DNA of 64,000 nt from Volvox africanus. Its lineage: Eukaryota; Chlorophyta; Chlorophyceae; Chlamydomonadales; Volvocaceae. The notes beneath the pieces are model-generated. The model saw nothing but the letters and a program-made list of their open reading frames with translations. It had not been told where the DNA came from and made no database searches. Both the position numbers and the translations under genes were made by a program. Positions 1-11,119 of the stretch are shown here, piece by piece. The stretch covers positions 1,590,001 through 1,654,000 of the forward strand of contig BSDZ01000019.1 in the NCBI GenBank assembly GCA_030268105.1. The letters run 5' to 3'. The stretch's first letter is position 1. Each line of letters begins with the position of its first letter.

Positions 1-195
1 TGCAATCGGTATCCCATTGATATCAAAATCTGGGGGCCTGAAGCCGTCAGGTAGGGGGGTCAATGAGCCTTCAGCGGAAGCCAGTGCAAACCGGCCATAT
101 CCGTCATGTGTGTCCACAAAAACGAGTTGCTCCACGATAACATAAGGAACTGTTGATGGCGGTGCTGCTGATAGTGCCTTTGCGGAAGCCTTTAC
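1..195 (-). CDS. Probable internal exon of an unidentified gene, running off the left edge
   Basis: Read on the minus strand, 195 down to 1 is open for 65 codons and looks like ordinary protein rather than low-complexity sequence. It includes the stretches VPYVIVEQLVFVDTHDGYG and PDGFRPPDFDINGIPIA. It is preceded by a good acceptor, a pyrimidine-containing run ending in CTGCAG at 200-196, giving a phase-0 start with GTA. There is no start codon and no stop inside the window, so the rest of the gene lies to the left and, upstream, probably among the weak minus-strand segments between 950 and 2000. I recognise no family. The exon boundary is inferred from the acceptor and the open frame only. 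Confidence 0.4.
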
Positions 196-944
196 CTGCA
201 GCAGTTCAAGTCCACCTGCACGGGTTACGTGTTAATGAACGAAGCAGAGCGAGGGCAGCACATGGGCAGAGCAAGCAAGCAGGGGGCGACAAAGCAGTTA
301 GATAACAGCAGCTAGCGGGCTCATTAGAGAGTTCGTTAATTAGCAGCTGGAAGTACGCAGCTAGCCGGAAGTACGTATTGCAACCTAAAAACTTTAAGGT
401 GAAATGAAGGTCTGTCTGTGTTCTGATATATGCGCGTATATAATGTAACCGACAATTAGGAAGCCGTGGTGGGCTGCCGTGGTGTGTGGCACGCAACAAG
501 AATGCACGGAGGCGCAGATTTCAAGCTAGTTATGGCAGAAGACCAGCCCCGCCTCACTCAGACCTGCCATGATGCAGCAACAAGGTACCTGCGTCGCCTA
601 TCTGTTTCATTTTTGCCACGCCATCGATTGTATCTCATCAGGCCGTTTCGCTCGGGTAAAGGTCAGCAATAAACCTCCATCCGTTTATTGCTACGCGTCA
701 TGCTGTACATATATTGTTATATTTCGCGGCTTTCCTTATTTGTCTTTCGTAACTAGCTTTTGCCGTTGGAAGTCGATCGAAGCAACTGTTCTACCCTGCT
801 CTATTTTTGAATTTGAAAAGCCAATGGCTACCTGCAAGGATAAGCATGTATATAAATAGGCAAGCTGCCCACATCTGGCTCAGGGCCCCCATCGTTTGCA
901 AAATGGCCGCACCACCCGATGCTTCTTGTCCACTGTTATGGTGA

Positions 945-1136
945 TCAAACGGGCGCCAGCAACAGCAACAGCAACAGTAGATGGAAATGCAACATAGCGG
1001 AAACAGTAAGAAACTTTCGCAGCTGCTCAACAGAAAAACGAACCGGATTCATGTAACCTTCCGGACCTACCAACTCGCCATGTTCATCGTACATAGCTTG
1101 CCAAGCTAACCTCACCAGCCAATCAGTATTTGACAT
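945..1136 (-). CDS. Coding-like minus-strand segment, unidentified
   Basis: A 63-codon open frame starts at an ATG at 1136. Its first 45 or so residues look protein-like, with segments such as DWLVRLAWQAMYDEHGELVG and NPVRFSVEQLRKF. The last part becomes a leucine run because it crosses a CAG/CAA trinucleotide repeat near 958-978, so real coding probably stops or splices out before that. It could be an upstream exon of the gene whose exon lies at 1-195, which is on the same strand, or a decayed mobile-element fragment. No splice junction could be fixed. Confidence 0.25.
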   Translation of the reverse strand: MSNTDWLVRLAWQAMYDEHGELVGPEGYMNPVRFSVEQLRKFLTVSAMLHFHLLLLLLLLAPV

Positions 1137-1388
1137 GACGTGTCTGCATATTATTTTATCATTATTGAGTCCTCTTCTTAATATAGAGATCTAGCCTGCC
1201 GGCTGCAGCAGCCCACTGTCGCACTCAAGAAACGTTCGCGGGTAGGTCTGTTAATCATATCAGGCATGGCTCCATGAATAAGCTGCCAGGTTAAACCGTT
1301 GATTTCAGCAGATAAGGCATTTCCGATTTTTTCGTCATGACGTTTGGACAAGCTTCGTGTTTAATCAACGATTTTTTAAAGAAAATTT

Positions 1389-1610
1389 TTATTTCGGATC
1401 AGAAACAGAGTGAATGGACAAATGGGAGAACCCTGGGACCAGGGTAGGTTGCGGAGAACCCTCCTGAAGCATCGTTTCCAACGCACAAGAGCCAATGAAA
1501 ATACGATTTTCACCAGGCTGCATAAGTAATGGCGGGCAGCAATTTCCTTTGGCGGCGTGCTTCCCAGCACGGTCCGACTCCACAAGACCCCATTCGCCAG
1601 TCAGAGAACA
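1389..1610 (-). CDS. Coding-like minus-strand segment, possible terminal exon
   Basis: The minus frame is open from upstream of 1583 to a stop at about 1389. It reads as mixed-composition protein, with pieces such as GEWGLVESDRAGKHAAKGN and LMQPGENRIFIGSCALETM. I recognise no domain. If it joins the segments at 945-1136 and 1-195, a donor inside this segment must be used, for example near the GTGAAAAT at about 1510. I could not confirm that. It may be a remnant rather than an active gene. Confidence 0.2.
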   Translation of the reverse strand, partial: CSLTGEWGLVESDRAGKHAAKGNCCPPLLMQPGENRIFIGSCALETMLQEGSPQPTLVPGFSHLSIHSVSDPK

Positions 1611-1815
1611 ATCAATTGTACTTCCTGAGATAAACTGTCTCTAGCCGCACCCTGAATACCTCTCGAGAGCGAGGGAGTTTCTGCCTCATGCGATATGCGT
1701 TCTTTGGTGATTTCTGTCCGTTAATTCCGTTTTGATTCGTACAGGCCATATGAGCTGATGAAGTATGCAACAATAACCGCGGCTCTTCTATGTACAGATT
1801 ACATCGTATAATGTT

Positions 1816-2004
1816 TCAGCTGGAGCTATTAAAAAGTTCAAGCGTGTATATAGGTGCGCCGAAAAATCGCTCTTGAGCCCTATCTACAAAACTCCTTAGT
1901 TTGCTACCACGCCCTATTCCGGTGAGGAACGGCAGGATACTACTGTTGGATGTCAGAAACGCCAGTACGCCCTGCGGCCCCAATCCCTTGCTTGGTAAGA
2001 TCAT
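1816..2004 (-). other. Weak coding-like minus-strand segment
   Basis: A 62-codon minus-strand frame (for example SKLRSFVDRAQERFFGAPI) has an acceptor-like GCCGCAG at about 1973 immediately before a GVLAF segment. Composition is protein-like but short, no family is recognised, and the flanking sequence gives no consistent donor. It is recorded only because three similar minus-strand segments lie between it and the left edge. Confidence 0.15.
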
Positions 2005-2380
2005 ACGCGGCCTACGGTATCTTCAAAACTGCACCTAAAAATACCTCCATACATAGCTTATACCTTGGTCGGGGAGGCTGCGGGTTTGATACCCAGAGGT
2101 TGGCTGTCTCCAACACAAGTGAGGCAGATAGACCTCCGGGAAAGGACGTGGCCGCAAACGACTTCTGCTTGACGACACACTTCGTCACCGCTTGCCTGCT
2201 GCGTGGCCGAGAATCGGTGTGGGTCATACAGCGGTGACCTCTCCCACGCATGGCCGTTGAATTACCATGACCATGCATGCACCTGAAGGTGATTTGAGCT
2301 TGCAATACTGCGCAAACCAGCAGGACTAAACTAGGCCTATATGGAATTACAGAGTCCACTCCTTGTGGAGCCCACTCCTA

Positions 2381-2411
2381 GTTAACCTGTTAGCGTTGCT
2401 AACGGGTTAAC
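2381..2411. repeat. Near-perfect inverted repeat (hairpin)
   Basis: GTTAACCTGTTAGC at 2381-2394 faces GCTAACGGGTTAAC at 2398-2411 across a 3-base loop. This makes a 14-bp stem with a single mismatch. It lies between the weak left-edge segments and the 3' end of the OPR-RAP gene. It has no T tract and no known function here. Confidence 0.7.
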
Positions 2412-2581
2412 TACATCAGGTAGAGCGCTTTCCTCAAACATGTTTAGCCCGAAGCGCATTCCTCAACGGAACGGTAGAGCTTAGGTAGAGCATAGCTATC
2501 GTACACAAGTCGTTTGCACATTTGGATGATGGATTGGCCAGCAGCAGTCAGCTCATATCAGAAGTGTAACTTTGAAAGCCG

Positions 2582-2586
2582 TTACA
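2582..2586 (-). promoter_or_regulatory. Candidate polyadenylation signal (TGTAA) of the OPR-RAP gene
   Basis: TTACA on the plus strand is TGTAA on the minus strand, the usual chlorophycean polyadenylation signal. It lies about 400 bases downstream of the OPR-RAP stop codon. I saw no closer copy. A pentamer is weak evidence. Confidence 0.25.
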
Positions 2587-2982
2587 TTAAAACTCAACTG
2601 GGATTGGATCGTCTGGCGTCATTTAGCTAGTCCACGAGTCCAGTAATCCGCTCCAGTGTTGCGGCACATGAAAAACCCTAATGGACAGCAGCGGGAAGAC
2701 TTCATTCCTTCATTTTTGCAGTATTTATAGCAGCTGATCATTCAAATGCAGTAGTAAGCAATGCAGCTTGTACGCCTCAAATCTCCAGCTTTTCTCTGCA
2801 GCCCTAAGGGTTCAAAACCCCAAGCTCTTACCCTTATTTTAAGGCATGCACAGACCCCGCATCGCCATCCTCAAGCGTGTAGATGCGGGTTTATTGCTTA
2901 TAAAATAACAGCAATTTATATACTTGGAGAAACGAGCTTACCTGCAATGACCTTTGCACAGTCGTGTATCAAGTTAGGGGAA

Positions 2983-5900
2983 CTAACCCAGATACTGCGC
3001 CAGCAACGGTTGCAGGCAGCGCGCCCATTTATCTCCGGGGGTACTCCCCGCAGCATTCCACTCCGCGTAGCTCAGCGTCGCTACGGCCACGCCCCGAACC
3101 AGGCCACAGCCGTTGCCGTTGCCGATGCTATTGGTGTCGATGGCACCGCCGGAGGAGGCACATGCAGCACATGCGGTCCCGCCTCCGTCGCTGCCACCAG
3201 TCCCCGCGACCCCAGCCGTCGGACCAACCGCATCCCCGTCACGACCCTGGCCCTGGCCCTGCCCCGCGCACCCGTGCCTCTCTGCCACAGATTCAGAATT
3301 AGCTGCTAAGGCCGCCTTCCCGTCTACTTTCGCTGCCGCTGCAGGCCTGATCCCAGGTGATAACTGTACAAGAAGACTCTGAATGACCCACGGGTCGTTT
3401 ACGCCAGTGCTCGCGTGTACCACGGATGCTCCTTCTTGGAGGCCGGGCGCCAGGAGGCCTAGGGACGCGACTAGAAATCGGTTTCGGAACACTGTGTCCC
3501 CGAGGGGCCGCAGGAGGCCCTGCCGTCGCAGCGCCATTGCCGCTGCTGCTGAATGTTTGCTGTTGCCTCGTGCGGGATTTCCTTCTCCCAGTCCATCTGT
3601 GACGAGCCTGTCCCCTTCCTCGTCGCCGCTATCGTCGCTGCCGTTGAAATCCGGGTCCCCATCTTCATTTTCCTTGCCGCAGCTAGTTGAGTATGCAGTG
3701 GCACCAATGTCAGCACCCTGAGCCGCGCCGTCGTTGTTGCAGCCACTTCCGGTTCCACCAAGCGTACGCATCGTGTCCGCAGCTCCTCTGAAACTGCTGC
3801 TGTCGCCGTTTGCAGTGTCGATCGGCTTTCCGTTTAGCTCCACCGCGAAGTGAGATGGACCGTCCACTTCTAACAGCACCAGCCACCCGTTGAACTGGAC
3901 GAGCAGATCCACGCGCAGCATGCGGTCTGAGGTCAAGGCCTCCTCCGCTACCAATGCTACGCCTCGAGTCTGGCTGGCAACAGCGCCGCTGCCGCCACAG
4001 CTGCCCCGAGTACTGCTATCTATGCCCCCATCACTGCCACCGCCTCCCCACCGATGATTTCGCAGCAATGCCGCCACAGCGGACTGCAGGTCCGAGGGCT
4101 TCGTGCTGGCGGTATTAAGGAACCAGGCATCACGACAGGCACGAAAAAGCGGCGGGCAAGCACCCAGCGGCCCGAACCGCACCATCTCTTTCAAAACGCG
4201 ACTTTGACCGCTCATACTCCCTTCTCCGCCTCCTCTTCGTCCTCCTTCTCCTTCTTTCCTTGCTGCTGACGCTGCTTTTCCTGTGTTGTGACCTTCGCTG
4301 TTGCTGGTACATTTGCTGATACCTCTGGCCTGGTCCCCTCCAATGGCCTCCGCAGCGCGCTGTGCCTGCAGCATGGCTGCCGCCGCAGCTCGTACCAGCA
4401 TCGTTCTACCACCACCACCACCACCACCGCCATCACTACAGCCGCCGTCGCCACAGCCTTTGCTGAAGCTGTAGTCGCGATCGCCATAACGTTCCTTCAC
4501 ATCCATTTTTATCATGACCATTGCCTTGGGATCCTGCAAGTCGTTGTCAGCACTGCCACCAATGGCGTCCAGCGTTGTCATAGCCAGGCAGGCGGCGTAG
4601 TTGGCGCCGTATAGTTGGACGAGTCCGAACAGATTGTACGGCTGTGTCTGCAGTTCGTCCAGCTCCGTGACCCCGGCATCCGCGGCATCGCCTGTGTCGG
4701 TAGTGGTGGAAGTAGGATCAGTGCTGCTGCTGTCGACGGCCGCGACTGCGGCTTTCAGGATTCGAAGCAAGGTGGGGCTGGCGGGGGCGAGGATGGCCAG
4801 AGACCAAGCCAGCATAGCGAGATCGCGAGGGTTGAAACGTTGAGCTGGGCTCAGTGTCCCTTCGCTAGTTGTGCTGACTGGCGAGTGAGGCATCAACCCA
4901 GACGTCGCTGGCTGTTCCACCAGCACCGTCTCAGCCGAATAGGTTTGCTTTCTCAGGCATTTGGTAGTGCTTTCCTGTTCGCGAGGCAGTTGGTTGCGAC
5001 GGCTACGTCGGTTCGTGCCAGCTTGGTCGTGCTGCCCCTGCCCCAACTCCACGCGCCGGTCGACCTCCTGAAGCAGTACCTGCATGAAGTAGTTGCACGT
5101 GATTGGTCAGTAGTTGGTATTAGCATTCTAAAAAGGAGGATGAGACAGGAGGCAGCTGCAACGTCGAAATTGGCTGTCAGTATTGATAAGAAAAGCCGAA
5201 ACGAAATCAAGAGCAGTGAAAGGCGTTTTCTGCAAGGGTGTGGTAGCCGGCGGAAATACATTTTTGCGAAATGGTATCTCTGTGAAATTAGTATTTTGAT
5301 ACCAAGTGTAGTGAGGAGACGAATATGCGCGCGAATTTATAAATTCACGAACTCATCATTGCGACTCGAGCCATCTCAAATTCACCTCCAACACGTCTGG
5401 ACGCGTTTCCCTGAAGTACGGCACCAACCGGGCTATGCTGTACAGTACATTGGATAGCTCCTGTGCGTTGAGGGCTGTCGCCATCGCCGCCGCTCGTCCA
5501 GCCAGCGCCCAAACCAGTGGATCGTGGCGGGCGCCGAGGGCTGCATATGCCCAGGCCAAATTGCCGACTGCCTGGTCACATGATCAGCACGGGTATATTT
5601 GAGTAGGGAGAGTGCCATCTATGCCTAGCTTAATTAATGGCCCCTGAACAGCAGCAGCAGACATCCAGACGTCCAGGAATAGTACCGATGATAGCAACAC
5701 ATGCCCATCGCTAGGCGAAACGATAACACACGGCACATTACTCCGTACTTGCGTACGGCGGCCTTTGCACGCCGCCAACCGCTCCGCCAGTGCCGCCTCC
5801 CAATCAGCCGTCGGTACCAATCCCGCGGGCCTCGGCACCGCTTGCGCCACGGCGTTGTTCATGGCGTGGCGGCCATGCTTTGCCCTCTTCCCAGCAGCCA

Positions 5901-8475
5901 GCCCCATCGCCACCGCCGGCGACGGCGTCGACGACAAGCCGGTCAGTGAGTGTGCCACTACTGCCATCATGTTTGGATCCAGGTGATTGACAGTCGCGAA
6001 GGCCCACAAGCAGATGGCCAAGAACTCAATAGGCATACGGATAGCTCTGCAAGACGTACGCCCGCGGGACACCGGCTCAAGGCTAGGAGGGAAAATGAGG
6101 GAAAATCTTCCGAACCCGGACACGTGAGCCCGGGCCCCAAGACGTGACACGTCTCAAGGGCTCGCTGCAGCGCTTTTAGTCAGCATTTAGGGTGTACGTT
6201 ACAAATTAGGTAAGTAGCTAGTTACCTAGCAAATAAGCCAGATGGGCAGCTAGCTAGACAGGTAGACAGCTAGGTAAAGTAGGTAGGTAGGCGTATATGT
6301 AGGTAGGAAGGTAGGTAGGTATGTGGGCAGGTAGGTAGGTGGGTGCCACTAAAACCCCACTTACCTCCGAGCCAGCTCATCTGCCGACGCCGCGAACAGC
6401 TTCGGCGCTTCCACGCCCGATGTCCCATACGCCCAAAGGAGGTTAGCGAGGGACTATTAGCGGTGAGAAGGGGAGGGGATGGTAAGGGGAGGGAAAGCGT
6501 GGGGACGGAAAGGTGCAAACATCAATACTGCACGAAGTCCAGATCTGAAATGTATCAGGAGTTAGGGAATAGGGGGAAGGTGGAGATAGCCCTCTCCCCC
6601 CCCTCTATCTACTCACGAATCTCATAGATACATGAAATGGCCACCATATCTGCCAACGCAACGCCAACGCCAACGCCAACGCGTTTTTCCGCTCGGCTGC
6701 AACAGAATTGTTATCGATCCATATCAGCCGCACCGCCCACCGCCCGACGAAGCCTTGAACCTTCATAACCGCAACCACCCAACCGTCAGATGAATCCTTC
6801 ACCATTATTGGTTAGCTGTCAAGTTATCACCTACTTGGTCGTCGAAGGCCCCCACGTCAGCAGCGGCAGGTCGCGACGCGGCGGACAGCAATCCCTCTGC
6901 GCCAACATAATGCAGCGAGGCGAATGCCCACAGGCATGTGGCGAATGCCCGTGAGTCAGTGGACGCTAGCGTCCGTACCTGCTCATTGCGGAAGACAGAG
7001 ACAGCCCAAGGGCCATGCGAGTGCGGCTGAGCTTAGTCCCAGCTACGACCACGTTTAACGTTGCAATAATTGTTGTGACGTCGGAGGTTATGGAAGTGAT
7101 GATGGCGATGATGATGATGATGTTCTGTATTGGACAGCTTTGTGATGTAGTCAATATTAAGGCCGCTTTGGGTGCTATAGTGCAGCGCTAGGTGTGGTGC
7201 TCACGTAAGTTAGGAAATGCGACGGTAAGGAATCCTCTTTTGTGAGTGAGTCTTCGCAAAAGGTGAAAATAGGATAGGCAAATAAACCAAAAGCGTGGCA
7301 ACACTATCACATAACATCATACCAAAGAAAGCAATTAGAAAGCTATGAGGAGAATATACGAGTACGTGTATTCGCACCTGCGGCTTCAGGAGTGCCACCG
7401 CCGCTGACAGCATGCGCTCGTCAGCATAGCCTAGCCGGGAAGCCCCCCACAACATGTTCGCCAGCCCCTGTGTGCTGCAGCCGTTCGGAGTGCGCATGTG
7501 CCGCTCTGCTGCAGTTGCGAGACCCGCCAATAGTCCCTCTGGCAAAGGGAACACCCCACTCGTCTCCTCCTTTCCCTCCCATTCCCCGTCAAGAGGCGTG
7601 CGAACCTTATGCCTCTGATGTTTATGCTGCTTCTGCATTTTGGATGATGCAAGGCCAGTGCGAGAAGGGACGGGAATAGAGGCTCCGAAGAAAGCGGCGG
7701 ATGGAGGAGGGGGAAGGCTTGCGAGAGTAGCGATGGCCCACCATGCGTTAGATGTGTCGAGCATGTTGAAGGAGGCTAGCCGTGGCACGCATGCCGCGGC
7801 CAGGGCACGCGCCGGAGGAAGCAGCGCGGACCAGTGTGTCGGCAGGATTGGCGTTTCGGAGCTACTATTGCCACGGGAAATTCGAGCGATGGCAGTTCTG
7901 GTGGAGGAGTTCCGGGAAAGTAAAGCTGCACCATAGAGTGCTTTGCAGAGGGTCTGGTTCGATGCGCTTTGCAAGGATGCCGGAGAGGAGGAAGAGGCAG
8001 AGGTTAGGGCTGTCAGCAGCGCTATTGCGTGTCCACAGCAGCACGGCGTAGAGAGCTTTGCCAGGGACCAAACAATTGATCCCAAATCGCGGTTGTTTGC
8101 TAAGGTGCCATCGGCGGTGGTCGATCTGAACTGGGTTGCGAGTGTATCGATGCGGACGTCAAGATCTGCGCGTGCAAGGTGGTCACGCGGAACGAGAGAC
8201 GCCTTTGCAAGATCCCTGAGGGTCCGTGCTATGTCAAACGGAGAATTTGGAATCGCAGCAGTTGAGGACGAACTTGTTGCCGGACGACGGACGAGCTGTC
8301 GTCGAAATATGTCAGAACGCTGCTGCAGCTGCACCAAACCATCGCAACGGATTATCGATACATTCGTAATTTGAACTCGCTTACATATGTAAGCGTCTGC
8401 GCTGTACCATTGTACAGGCCGACATTGCAGGAGCATGCGGCTGAAATTATAACTTACGAATGGAACCACCTCCAA
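2983..8475 (-). CDS. OPR (octotricopeptide-repeat) protein with C-terminal RAP domain, six exons
   Basis: Exons on the minus strand are 8475-7378, 6978-6835, 6453-6365, 6046-5749, 5571-5386 and 5079-2983. Intron phases are 0, 0, 2, 0, 0, and every junction is GT/AG. The product is about 1,303 residues (1,290 if the second Met, 13 residues in, is used). Residues 1-60 are Arg/Ser-rich and acid-poor, like an organelle transit peptide. Repeats with a LWA-x-A-x-L core recur in each exon, for example GLANMLWGASRLGY at the end of exon 1, FATCLWAFASLHY in exon 2, LANLLWAYGTSG in exon 3, FLAICLWAFATVNH in exon 4 and VGNLAWAYAALGA in exon 5. The last exon carries a RAP domain (LLEVDGPSHF near residue 1010, GDTVFRNRFL near 1135, LSYAEWN near 1273) split by Gly/Ser-rich insertions. 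OPR and RAP proteins typically bind specific organellar transcripts to stabilise, process or translate them; the target here is unknown. The family call is firm, the exact start less so. Confidence 0.85.
6206..6347. repeat. GTAG/GCTA-rich simple repeat inside an OPR-RAP intron
   Basis: Imperfect tetranucleotide repeats (GTAGGTAG, AGCTAGCTAG and variants) fill about 140 bases. All of it falls within the third intron of the OPR-RAP gene (6047-6364), ending about 20 bases short of the exon boundary at 6365. Confidence 0.8.
6651..6682. repeat. CGCCAA hexanucleotide microsatellite
   Basis: About four to five tandem copies of CCAACG/CGCCAA lie inside the second intron of the OPR-RAP gene (6454-6834). 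Confidence 0.8.
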
Positions 8476-11119
8476 GTTGATAATGTTTGCTACATAACAA
8501 ATGTACCTTGCATGTTTATTTATTGTTCGTTCGAATCCGTCAGATAAGAAAACTTGATGTTATGTGATTTTACGAGCTTGCAAGAGCTCATAAGGCCCAA
8601 ACGGGCCACGAGTGAGGCGCAAACTGCAAAGGAAAGGGTACGCAAGCCAAATTGGCTATAATGTAAGAGAGGGATAAGGAGATGCAAGCAAACAAGCAAA
8701 TAAGCAAACATGAAGCTGGTCCGGAATGGCCCAAACCACAGGAAGGAACGCCGGCCTCAGTCCTACGCAAAGTCGAAGAGTGCCTCAAACAGATCCTGCT
8801 ATCATTTTTACAATACCAAACATTTTGCCGTAAGTATATGGATCATCGTAGGATTCTGACCTACCCCTAGAGGTACCTAGTGACAGTAGTGCGTTTTACC
8901 GATTTGATGTAATCCGGGAGTTCAACCAGTACATGGTAATCAACTACTCATCCTCCTTAAGATTGGATTCCTTGCAAACGAACCACCAACGTTCCTCCCA
9001 GCGTCCCAGCTCTCAGGTTGGTCCTTTAAGTGACCGTTAGTCGGTTACCTTAAAACGGCCGAGCACGATGAAGAGGATACACAAGCTCCCATGCCCCATC
9101 AGGATGTGGCTAGAGCATTCCTGTCCATACCAATAAAAGTGCTGTGCCAATCTTTGTTGACACATTCGCTGGATTACTGTTGGCGACGTTTGACGACGTT
9201 TGGCCTGACCTTTGCAGCAAGGCGGCTAAGATACTGTCATTCGATCAGGAGAAGTGGTGCTCCCAATCATACAAAATAATGGATTGTGTTCCATAGACCT
9301 CATGTCCCATCGGCGCAAGATTTACGGTGCGATAGTTACAAGGGACGAAGGATACCAGTTATAACACCGGTCGCTCTACCGTCCAGACGGACTGCCCAAT
9401 CTACCGTAGGAGCACTCCGACAACTGCCAAAGACACGCTGCTGCTAAAAGAACACAAGAAATGAAAGCCGAGTCCCGGCCTCTGCATGTAATGAAAATCA
9501 CCTGCAAGTAACTAATTCCGTACTGCAACAGAAACCCAATAAGTTCACGCTAGGTAAAAAGGCGCATACAACTCAAGGCGCATACGTAGGGGACGAATAA
9601 CAAAAGCACTCTGCCGCTGCCTTCAAATTATACGTCTGCATCCTATATCAGCCCACCATGTAACCGAAAACCTCATTAACCGCTGCAAGCCCCATACTTG
9701 ATGCACCTCAGAAACAAAGACGGAAAGATTCCGTACGAAAAAAGCTAGAATGCTACGCCATGTGTCAGCGTTTTGCCGTACAAGTAATGCTTGCATTACT
9801 TATTACGGATGACAATCAGTTGCAATCTAGATTGCAATAATGTGCATCGTATGCAAACGGCGGCTGTGAATTGCCCTATATGTCGGTCGCAAAGAAGGGC
9901 GGCACCAGCCAGCCAAACATGCTGACAATCTTGCTGTCCGATATTCACGTTTTTATTTCCCGTCTCTTCCCGTCTTGCACCCATAATTCGGAGGAGGCAG
10001 GAAGCACATACACACGCGCATACACACATACACATACACATACATGCGCATACACACATACATACATATATATGTGTATAGGGGAGTACTGGAAACCTGC
10101 TTCATGCTTTACTGTCTGGTGTATAGGATATTGCCAGGACACGAGAACCCCTTCATTCACTAGCAACCATTACTGTGTGCCATACATCGATCCTACGTAC
10201 GCACACGCAACAAGTCATTTCATTCTCGCTAACGTTAGTTAACATGTGTACAAACCTACATCACCACAATTAACTTCGTACTAACTACATTTTAGGCATC
10301 ATGTATGCGAGCTGACCTTACTTTGCAGTCGTTAAGGTCGTCTGGGTAGGAGAATGACGATGCAAAATTCGGCTAGAATAATCCTCCTACGAGGATTGCG
10401 GCTCAGGCATTTAGCTGGATTAGCGAGATTCAGCTGCTGAAGTCCGGTTAAAAATCGTTAAATCCTAGAATCCATAAAAAAAATCAGCGAAAGCCGCGGG
10501 GCATCACAGCCCTCGCCAATAAAGATATCAACGACTACGTCCAATACCGCCAATGAAAACATGAAGATGGAAGCCTAAGGGGAACGAAACCAGGGAATGC
10601 CCTTTCAAGTTCGGGGGTTAAATATGCGCACAATGGTGCTTACCGTAGCGTGCGACGTTCGGTCATTGTACGGTGATACGTGCATCTGTCCGTCTGCATG
10701 TCTGCCGCAGGGCAAGCACGCTTGGAGGACACACACATCCGTCATCCCAGGCACGGGTCATGTCCTAATTCGTACCAACATTTAAAAACATATTTTCACT
10801 CTAATCTCAACTACACATTGGTGGGTAAAAATCTCAGGGATGCTACTATGTTCCAACTGTTTATTTCGTAATGCCCGCGGACATTAACCTGTACGTCTAA
10901 GTACGTCCTGGTAAGCCGATCAGGTAGCATAAGAGATAAATTATGCGACCCTGTATGCCGCATGCGGCCCTCAAACCTTCATTGTTCCCAAAATGCATCC
11001 CAAGCAGTGCACCTCTATCCGTTAGCCTTGGCACCCATCTCTGTATGGAGGCGCATCAACTAACTGTCATGAACTACCGTTGCCTGATGGCTCCTGGAAT
11101 CTTGGTCCGTCGTTCACTT
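8476..11119. other. Intergenic region upstream of the OPR-RAP gene
   Basis: This separates two genes on the same strand. All frames are short and compositionally random. Apart from the CA/TA microsatellite near 10.0 kb I see no gene, RNA gene or mobile-element signature. The OPR-RAP promoter should lie in its left end, but I recognise no promoter element. Confidence 0.5.
10009..10080. repeat. CA / CATA microsatellite
   Basis: A run of ACACAT, CACATA and CATACATA motifs ends in TATATATGTGTATA. It accounts for the Thr-His and Cys/Val-rich translations in this region, which should not be taken as genes. Confidence 0.9.

Larger units (their letters stand above)
2005..2982. other. Intergenic stretch and 3' flank of the OPR-RAP gene
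   Basis: No convincing coding sequence is seen. It holds the hairpin at 2381-2411 and a possible polyadenylation signal for the minus-strand gene to its right. Confidence 0.5.

Noticed and set aside
2070..2110. tRNA-like GGGTTTGATACCC box near 2.08 kb
   Set aside because: It resembles a B box, but no matching A box or cloverleaf arms could be found around it.
2761..3382. Plus-strand frames of 89-182 codons opposite the RAP exon
   Set aside because: They are antisense shadows of the OPR-RAP last exon, with Arg/Ser/Ala-rich translations from its GC-rich codons and no motif.
9796..10242. Cys/Met- and His/Thr-rich frames near 10 kb
   Set aside because: They are translations of a CA/CATA microsatellite.
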